Of a stretch of 11,297 bases of DNA, positions 6,359 through 11,297 are shown piece by piece. Both the position numbers and the translations under genes were made by a program. The notes below the pieces were generated by a model. It searched no databases. It had not been told where the DNA came from and was given only the letters and a program-made list of their open reading frames with translations. The stretch spans positions 1 to 11,297 of the forward strand of contig DIFH01000104.1 of assembly GCA_002427615.1 (NCBI GenBank), in the 5' to 3' direction. Within the stretch, counting starts at the first letter, position 1. Each line of letters begins with the position of its first letter. The stretch is from Paludibacter sp. UBA5753. GTDB lineage: Bacteria > Bacteroidota > Bacteroidia > Bacteroidales > Paludibacteraceae.

Positions 6359-6516
6359 GTATATAGTGTCAGCAAGAAAACGTCTATCTCTGCGTTGCAC
6401 TCGCAGCAAAAACTACTTATCCCACTTTGGCGGGACTCCATATTTTCGCTACTTCGTGCGCCTTGACCTTGACGTTTTCTTATCAAACGCCGGGTTTTCT
6501 TTCAAGCGCTATATAA
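6359..6516 (+). repeat. Palindromic MITE-like repeat, copy B
   Basis: The second copy of the 5429-5587 element, in the same orientation, starting 930 bases downstream. It is 158 bases long with one single-base gap; most substitutions are transitions. The 51-base core at 6443-6493 is identical to copy A. Ends are TATATAG on the left and CTATATA on the right, and the nested inverted repeat is 11 bp, AAGAAAACGTC (6374-6384) with GACGTTTTCTT (6471-6481). It lies 58 bases after the nitroreductase terminator, so the gene and its terminator sit as a cassette between the copies. No open reading frame suggests a transposase. Confidence 0.8.
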
Positions 6517-6634
6517 TTGCATATAAAAGAGTTATATTTTTGCAAAAAACAGTATAATGCAAAGACTATAAATAAACTCAGCCAATGAAACATGATATTA
6601 TCGTATTTCAACAAAAATGAAGAAGCCAGGTTCC

Positions 6635-6680
6635 CCATCATTTACCCACTACTTCCCGCGCGATTGCGTGAGAATGATGG
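6635..6680. repeat. Inverted repeat with 30-base loop
   Basis: CCATCATT (6635-6642) and AATGATGG (6673-6680) are perfect reverse complements. The loop contains a GC-rich segment (CGCGCGATTGCG) that can fold on itself. No T-tract follows. Confidence 0.5.
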
Positions 6681-6718
6681 TATAAAAACGATTTTATTTA
6701 AATGATAGCAAGGCGGGA

Positions 6719-6740
6719 TGCCGGAGTTCCGACTCCGGCA
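6719..6740. repeat. GC-rich hairpin, REP-like
   Basis: TGCCGGAGT (6719-6727) and ACTCCGGCA (6732-6740) form a perfect 9-bp stem with the tetraloop TCCG. Such compact GC hairpins in intergenic DNA resemble REP-type palindromes. No T-tract lies on either exit side, so it is not a simple intrinsic terminator. Confidence 0.6.
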
Positions 6741-6831
6741 AGAAAAAACCATTTTTCCTATTTCCGAGGGAATCTGAATTACTCCCGTTGGTTTCGACCG
6801 ATGGTTTCGTCATTCTATAAAATGATTCTTG

Positions 6832-6849
6832 ACGGAATCGGAATTCCGT
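6832..6849 (-). repeat. Hairpin downstream of lgt
   Basis: ACGGAAT (6832-6838) and ATTCCGT (6843-6849) form a perfect 7-bp stem with a 4-base loop, 36 bases past the lgt stop. On the minus strand it is followed by CAAGAATCATTTT, a weak T-tract. It may help end or protect the lgt message. Confidence 0.45.
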
Positions 6850-6885
6850 TGTCCCAAGGGTAATAAGTTTACTTTAATGAGCTTG

Positions 6886-7737
6886 TTATTTTTCGGGAAG
6901 CGCTTTTTTTGAACTCCTGACTATGAGCCAGATTCCCCAGATTATAAATGGAATACTCAAAACCTGACCCATATTCAATAACATGCCGGCTTCGAAAGAT
7001 TCCTGATTCAGCTTGATAAATTCGAGCAGGAAACGTGTGCCGAAAATGCCGATTAGGAAAACGCCAAAAATTAAGCCTGTCTTTTTGTAAGCCTGTTTTT
7101 TCCAATATAACCACCAGGTAATCCCGAAAGTGATAAGACAATACAACATTTCGTAAATCTGAGTAGGATGCATGGGTTCGGTTTGTCCGTCGCGTACGAA
7201 AATAAATCCCCAGGGCAGGGTAGTAGCGCTTCCGTAAATTTCCGAATTCATTAGGTTTCCCAATCTGATAGCTGCCCCGGTCAAAGCCGCTCCAATTACC
7301 AAACGATCGAGTATCCAGATAAATCCTTTCTTCGATACATTTTTATTGTACAAATACATGGCAATTAAAATACCTATTGCTCCGCCATGGCTTGCCAGAC
7401 CCCCTCGCCAAATATAAAGCAACTCCCAGGGGTGTGAAAGATAATAGTTGCCATAAGTAAATGTAATGCCCAAAAATGTTACAGGTTCTGCTAAAGGTTT
7501 CCATTCGTAGAAAAAACAATGTCCCAAACGCGCACCCACAATTGTGCCGATGACGGTATATATAAATAAGCTGTCGACCCATTTATCAGGTAATTTTTCA
7601 CTTTTAAATATTTTCTGTACAACTACCAGCGCCAACCAGATACCTATTGCCCAAAGCAAACCGTACCAACGAACAGTTAATGATCCAATGCTGAATAATT
7701 CAGGATTTACATTCCAGGTGATATAATTTAAAAGCAT
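6886..7737 (-). CDS. lgt: Phosphatidylglycerol:prolipoprotein diacylglyceryl transferase
   Basis: Lgt is an inner-membrane enzyme that moves a diacylglyceryl group from phosphatidylglycerol to the lipobox cysteine of prelipoproteins, the first step of lipoprotein maturation after Sec export. The 283 residues hold about seven hydrophobic segments. Hallmarks are RWYG (23-26, Tyr25 matching the essential Tyr26 of E. coli), GGLASHGGAIG (112-122, with H117), the family signature RLGNLMNSE (158-166), MHPTQIYE (189-196) and RFLLEF (235-240), whose Arg and Glu match residues important in E. coli Lgt. The gene starts 104 bases downstream of the secA stop, with no visible terminator or promoter between them, so co-transcription with secA is likely. 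The leader has CAAACT-type repeats like those before folD. The gene looks intact. Confidence 0.96.
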   Translation of the reverse strand: MLLNYITWNVNPELFSIGSLTVRWYGLLWAIGIWLALVVVQKIFKSEKLPDKWVDSLFIYTVIGTIVGARLGHCFFYEWKPLAEPVTFLGITFTYGNYYLSHPWELLYIWRGGLASHGGAIGILIAMYLYNKNVSKKGFIWILDRLVIGAALTGAAIRLGNLMNSEIYGSATTLPWGFIFVRDGQTEPMHPTQIYEMLYCLITFGITWWLYWKKQAYKKTGLIFGVFLIGIFGTRFLLEFIKLNQESFEAGMLLNMGQVLSIPFIIWGIWLIVRSSKKALPEK

Positions 7738-7752
7738 ATTCTTCGAGTTGTT

Positions 7753-7778
7753 AAAGTTTCTAAAGTTTGATGTTTGAG
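7753..7778 (-). repeat. CAAACT-rich leader repeat upstream of lgt
   Basis: On the minus strand this reads as CTCAAACATCAAACT followed by TTAGAAACTTT, close to the sequence before folD at 1004-1028. It ends 15 bases before the lgt ATG. Meaning is unknown; see the folD entry. Confidence 0.45.
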
Positions 7779-7841
7779 CGTTTTTTTGGACATTATATCT
7801 TTTGTTTTACTTACTTCGGCCGCGGTACTCAGAACGACACA

Positions 7842-10800
7842 CTAATTAGCTCCATGACAATTTTTATATTTTTTACCGCTTCCGCAAGGACAAGGATCGT
7901 TGCGACCGACTTTTTTATCTACATGGATAGGTTGCGTTTTCTGAATCTCACGGGTATCCTGTTTGGTTGGATCCTGCGATACGCTACGACCGGCAACTTC
8001 ATCTTTCTGCGTACGAAGGCGACTCATATCCATGCGTTGGATAGGACGCGCTTCGCGTACCTGTTCCGGTTCGCGGATAGGAATCTGTCCACGCATAAGG
8101 ATGGACAAAACCTTGCGGTTCATGGATTCAATCATCTCTTTGAACAAACCATAAGATTCGAGTTTATAAATCAACAGCGGATCTTTTTGTTCGTAGCTGG
8201 CATTTTGTACCGAGTTACGCAATTCATCCAGTTGACGTAAATGTTCTTTCCATTCGTCATCGATCACATAAAGGAGCGTTTGTTTTTCGAACGATTTTAT
8301 AACCTCCCTGGCTTCCGTTTTATAGGCTGTTTCCAAATGGGTGGTTACATTGAACACCCGTTTGCCATCGGTAACAGGCACCAGAATGTTTTCATATTGT
8401 TGTCCTTGCTTTTCGTACACTTGTTTGATAACCGGATAGGCAATGGCCGACAGTTTATCCATTTTACGTTTGAAAGTAGCCAGTGCGGCTTCGGCTACCT
8501 GATGCATGAGTTCTCCCGTTTTGGTCGAATTGAAAGTCTCTTCGTTGAAAGGAGCATCCATGGCATATATTTTAAGTAATTCTTCGTTCAGTAGTTCATA
8601 ATCGTTACTGTTTTTAGCATTTTCAACGACGCTTTCGGCTACATCGTAAATCATATTGGTAATGTCCACCCCAATACGTTCGCCCATCAAGGCATGACGG
8701 CGTTTGCTGTAAATCACTTCGCGTTGCGAGTTCATAACGTCGTCGTATTCAAGCAGACGTTTACGGATTCCGAAGTTGTTTTCTTCCACTTTTTTCTGGG
8801 CACGTTCGATAGATTTTGAAATCATCGAGTGTTCAATCATTTCTCCTTCCTCGAAACCGAGCCTGTCCATAATGCCCGAAATCCTTTCGGAGCCGAATAA
8901 ACGCATCAAATCATCTTCGAGCGAAACATAAAATACAGAAGAACCCGGGTCACCCTGACGACCTGCACGTCCGCGTAACTGACGGTCGACACGGCGGCTC
9001 TCGTGACGTTCCGTACCGATAATAGCTAAACCGCCTGCATCTCTTACTTCGGCTGTAAGCTTGATATCGGTACCACGACCGGCCATATTGGTGGCAATAG
9101 TTACCGTTCCTTTTTGCCCGGCTTCGGCCACAATATCAGCTTCGCGTTGATGCAACTTGGCATTCAATACATTGTGTTTAATTTTACGTCCGTTCAACAT
9201 ACGGCTCAATAATTCCGATATTTCAACCGAAGTTGTTCCCACAAGTACAGGTCGTCCTGCTTCAACCAGACGTACAATTTCTTCAATTACAGCAACATAT
9301 TTTTCGCGTTTTGTTTTGAAAACGCGGTCTTCCATATCGTTACGTGAAATAGGCCGATTGGTAGGGATAACCACTACATCCAATTTGTAAATATCCCAAA
9401 GTTCGCCTGCTTCAGTTTCTGCCGTACCTGTCATACCAGCCAATTTGTGGTACATGCGGAAATAGTTTTGCAGTGTAATGGTTGCAAATGTTTGTGTTGC
9501 AGCCTCAACCGTTACTCGTTCTTTGGCTTCGATGGCTTGGTGTAATCCGTCGGAATAACGACGCCCTTCCATGATACGTCCGGTTTGTTCGTCCACAATT
9601 TTTACCTTGTTTTCGATAACCACATATTCAATGTCTTTTTCGAACAAGGTATAAGCTTTCAACAATTGGTTGATGGTATGAACGCGTTCCGATTTAATGG
9701 CGTAGCTTTGATTAATCTCATCTTTCCGGTTTTGGCGTTCTTCTGCAGTGAGGGTTTTGTCTTTTTCCAGGTCGGCAATTTCGCTACCTACATCGGGCAA
9801 CACAAAAAACAAAGGGTCTTCACTGTTGTCGGTAATCAGGTCGATACCTTTATCGGTGAGTTCAATCGATTTGTTTTTTTCATCAATAACGAAATACAAA
9901 GGATCGGTGGCAATATGCATGTTTTTGTTGTTTTCCTGCATATAGAACTCTTCGGTTTTCAGCAATTGCGCCTTAACGCCCTGTTCACTCAGGTATTTAA
10001 TCAACGGTTTGTTATTAGGCATACCTTTGTACGAACGGAATAATGCCAGCGCTCCTTCTTCCTGTTGTTTTTTATCCTCCGATTTCATCAGGTTACGCGC
10101 ATCGGCTAAATATTTAGTTGCCAATGCTTTCTGAGCATTTACCAAACGTTCTACTTTCGGACGCATTTCTTCAAAGAGCTGATCATCGCCTTTAGGAACC
10201 GGACCTGAAATAATCAGAGGAGTACGGGCATCATCAATCAATACCGAATCGACCTCATCCACAATAGCATAATTGTGTTTGCGCTGTACCAGGTCGGCAG
10301 GGCTTGTAGCCATATTATCGCGGAGATAGTCGAACCCGAATTCATTATTGGTACCAAAAGTAATATCAGCCATATAAGCCTGGCGGCGTTCTTCGGAATT
10401 CGGACGGTGTTTATCGATACAGTCGACCGTCAAACCATGGAACATATAAAGCGGGCCCATCCATTCCGAGTCACGTTTCGACAAATAATCGTTTACAGTT
10501 ACAATGTGTACGCCTCTTCTTGTTAATGCATTCAGGAAAACGGGTAGGGTGGCAACGAGGGTTTTTCCTTCACCGGTAGCCATTTCCGATATTTTTCCTT
10601 TATGTAGAACCGTTCCACCAAACAACTGCACGTCGTAATGTACCATATCCCATTTAATCAGGTTTCCTCCGGCCATCCATTCATTTTTATAATGTGCTTT
10701 ATCATCAGCAATTGTTACAAAATCGTGTTTTGTGGCCAGATATCGATCGAAATCATTCGCAGTTACAATAATTTCCTTATCTTCGGTAAACCGGCGGGCG

Positions 10801-11150
10801 GTGTCTTTCATTATAGCAAAAGCCTCGGGAAGTATTTCTTCGAGAACTTTTTCATATTTTTCGGTTATTTCTTTTTCGAGTTTATCGATTTCAGCGTAAA
10901 TGTTTTCGCGCAGGTCGATTTCCGTTTCTTCAATAGAATCTTTAAGCTCGGCAATCCGGTTGACTTCAGGAGCTACAAATTCCTGCACGCGCGCTTTTAA
11001 TATTTCGGTTTTTTCACGCAACTCATCGTGTGATAAATTCTTGATTATTTCGTGCGCGGCTTTTATTTTTTCTACATACGGTTCTATTTCTTTCAGGTCG
11101 CGTTGTGTTTTATTTCCGAAAATCTTTTTTAAAATGTCGTTAAATGCCAT
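7842..11150 (-). CDS. secA: Protein translocase subunit SecA (preprotein translocase ATPase)
   Basis: SecA is the ATPase motor that drives preproteins through SecYEG. At 1,102 residues it is about 200 longer than E. coli SecA (901), as is usual in Bacteroidota. Order of motifs: Walker A MATGEGKT (190-197), DEVDSVLIDDARTP (298-311, DEAD-like), SDGLHQAIEAKE (533-544), GMTGTAETE (572-580), NMAGRGTDI (688-696), RQLRGRAGRQGDPG (723-736), helical scaffold and wing regions, and a C-terminal zinc site with C1087, C1089, C1098 and H1099 (CxCx8CH), which in other species binds SecB or ribosomes and phospholipid. The extra length falls mainly between the N-terminal helix and Walker A (about 60-105 and 122-167; the Walker lysine is K196 against K108 in E. 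coli) and in a charged segment after about residue 320. Start MAFNDILKKIFG fits the family. lgt follows 104 bases downstream. No promoter of the TAnnTTTG type is evident in the 147 bases upstream. Confidence 0.98.
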   Translation of the reverse strand: MAFNDILKKIFGNKTQRDLKEIEPYVEKIKAAHEIIKNLSHDELREKTEILKARVQEFVAPEVNRIAELKDSIEETEIDLRENIYAEIDKLEKEITEKYEKVLEEILPEAFAIMKDTARRFTEDKEIIVTANDFDRYLATKHDFVTIADDKAHYKNEWMAGGNLIKWDMVHYDVQLFGGTVLHKGKISEMATGEGKTLVATLPVFLNALTRRGVHIVTVNDYLSKRDSEWMGPLYMFHGLTVDCIDKHRPNSEERRQAYMADITFGTNNEFGFDYLRDNMATSPADLVQRKHNYAIVDEVDSVLIDDARTPLIISGPVPKGDDQLFEEMRPKVERLVNAQKALATKYLADARNLMKSEDKKQQEEGALALFRSYKGMPNNKPLIKYLSEQGVKAQLLKTEEFYMQENNKNMHIATDPLYFVIDEKNKSIELTDKGIDLITDNSEDPLFFVLPDVGSEIADLEKDKTLTAEERQNRKDEINQSYAIKSERVHTINQLLKAYTLFEKDIEYVVIENKVKIVDEQTGRIMEGRRYSDGLHQAIEAKERVTVEAATQTFATITLQNYFRMYHKLAGMTGTAETEAGELWDIYKLDVVVIPTNRPISRNDMEDRVFKTKREKYVAVIEEIVRLVEAGRPVLVGTTSVEISELLSRMLNGRKIKHNVLNAKLHQREADIVAEAGQKGTVTIATNMAGRGTDIKLTAEVRDAGGLAIIGTERHESRRVDRQLRGRAGRQGDPGSSVFYVSLEDDLMRLFGSERISGIMDRLGFEEGEMIEHSMISKSIERAQKKVEENNFGIRKRLLEYDDVMNSQREVIYSKRRHALMGERIGVDITNMIYDVAESVVENAKNSNDYELLNEELLKIYAMDAPFNEETFNSTKTGELMHQVAEAALATFKRKMDKLSAIAYPVIKQVYEKQGQQYENILVPVTDGKRVFNVTTHLETAYKTEAREVIKSFEKQTLLYVIDDEWKEHLRQLDELRNSVQNASYEQKDPLLIYKLESYGLFKEMIESMNRKVLSILMRGQIPIREPEQVREARPIQRMDMSRLRTQKDEVAGRSVSQDPTKQDTREIQKTQPIHVDKKVGRNDPCPCGSGKKYKNCHGAN

Positions 11151-11297
11151 GATATGTCTTGAGTTGTTTATATTATTATCTTTAATTGGTAGTTTTGTTG
11201 CCGGCTCGTTTCATTAAAAACACCGTATCGTGTTTAATATATTAAAATGATGATTTTTTGACAGTCGCTTAGTTCTACTTTGACAGATTCTATTTTT
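11151..11297 (-). other. secA upstream region with repeats and a hairpin
   Basis: Two exact copies of TTTGACAG (plus strand, 11257-11264 and 11279-11286) are spaced 22 bases apart, about two helical turns. Nearer the gene, AAACAC (11218-11223) and GTGTTT (11230-11235) form a 6-bp hairpin that is followed by TT on the minus strand; it could be the weak terminator of a gene beyond the window or part of the secA leader. No consensus promoter is seen, so the secA transcript start may lie outside the window or be atypical. Confidence 0.35.

Larger units (their letters stand above)
6517..6885. other. Gene-free stretch with three hairpins, between repeat B and lgt
   Basis: No credible coding sequence is seen over 369 bases. 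The stretch holds three separate inverted repeats (6635-6680, 6719-6740, 6832-6849), patches of higher GC than the flanking intergenic DNA, and a short direct repeat GGTTTCG near 6790-6810. A sequence matching TAnnTTTG lies on the plus strand at 6535-6542 but faces no gene. It could be a degraded mobile element or the 3' untranslated region of lgt; I cannot decide. Confidence 0.5.

Noticed and set aside
6244..6486. Minus-strand open frame through repeat B, with a matching frame in copy A (both contain RKRQGQGARSSEN)
   Set aside because: Between copies most codon differences change the amino acid (about nine against three or four silent), so there is no sign of protein constraint. The frame is carried by a palindromic element and lies across the nitroreductase terminator. 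Similar peptides in databases would probably be mis-annotated repeats.
5429..6516. Integron cassette with attC sites
   Set aside because: An imperfect palindrome after a single gene resembles attC, but the elements are long, end in CTATATAG, and lack recognisable GTTRRRY/RYYYAAC core sites. No integrase or cassette array is present.
6535..6542. Plus-strand TAnnTTTG promoter box after repeat B
   Set aside because: There is no -33 TTTG at the right distance and no plus-strand gene downstream; a chance match in AT-rich DNA is likely.

Overview
The window looks like chromosomal DNA of a member of the Bacteroidota, most likely Bacteroidales. The signs are promoters of the Bacteroidetes type (TTTG, about 19 bases, TAnnTTTG), AT-rich leaders without clear Shine-Dalgarno sites, and a SecA of about 1,100 residues with the insertions typical of this phylum. 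A narrower placement cannot be supported from the sequence alone.

Layout. Most genes lie on the minus strand and are read from high to low coordinates. At the right end, secA (7842-11150) is followed 104 bases later by lgt (6886-7737). No promoter or terminator is visible between them, so they may be one unit linking Sec export with lipoprotein maturation. The central block (about 5300-6885) is the accessory part: a plus-strand nitroreductase gene (5611-6237) with a strong terminator lies between two direct copies of a palindromic repeat of about 159 bp (5429-5587 and 6359-6516). After the second copy comes a 369-base non-coding stretch with three hairpins.

Next is a compact minus-strand operon at 3294-5061: an ECF sigma factor, a small membrane anti-sigma factor, a membrane-anchored Spy/CpxP/CnrX-like periplasmic protein whose start overlaps the anti-sigma gene by 8 bases, and a small secreted cysteine-containing protein with two calcium-loop-like repeats. 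It closes with a strong terminator at 3213-3250. The architecture matches the CnrH-CnrY-CnrX envelope metal-sensing system and is the most system-like thing here. An acyl carrier protein phosphodiesterase gene (2566-3147, probably starting at TTG) follows.

The left end is housekeeping: ffh (SRP54) with a textbook Bacteroidetes promoter, then folD 91 bases downstream, probably co-transcribed. Three protein-targeting or envelope genes (secA, lgt, ffh) and an envelope-stress-type sigma operon share the window, but nothing in the sequence shows co-regulation. The best candidates for something undescribed are the paired repeat element around the nitroreductase and the fourth, secreted member of the sigma operon.
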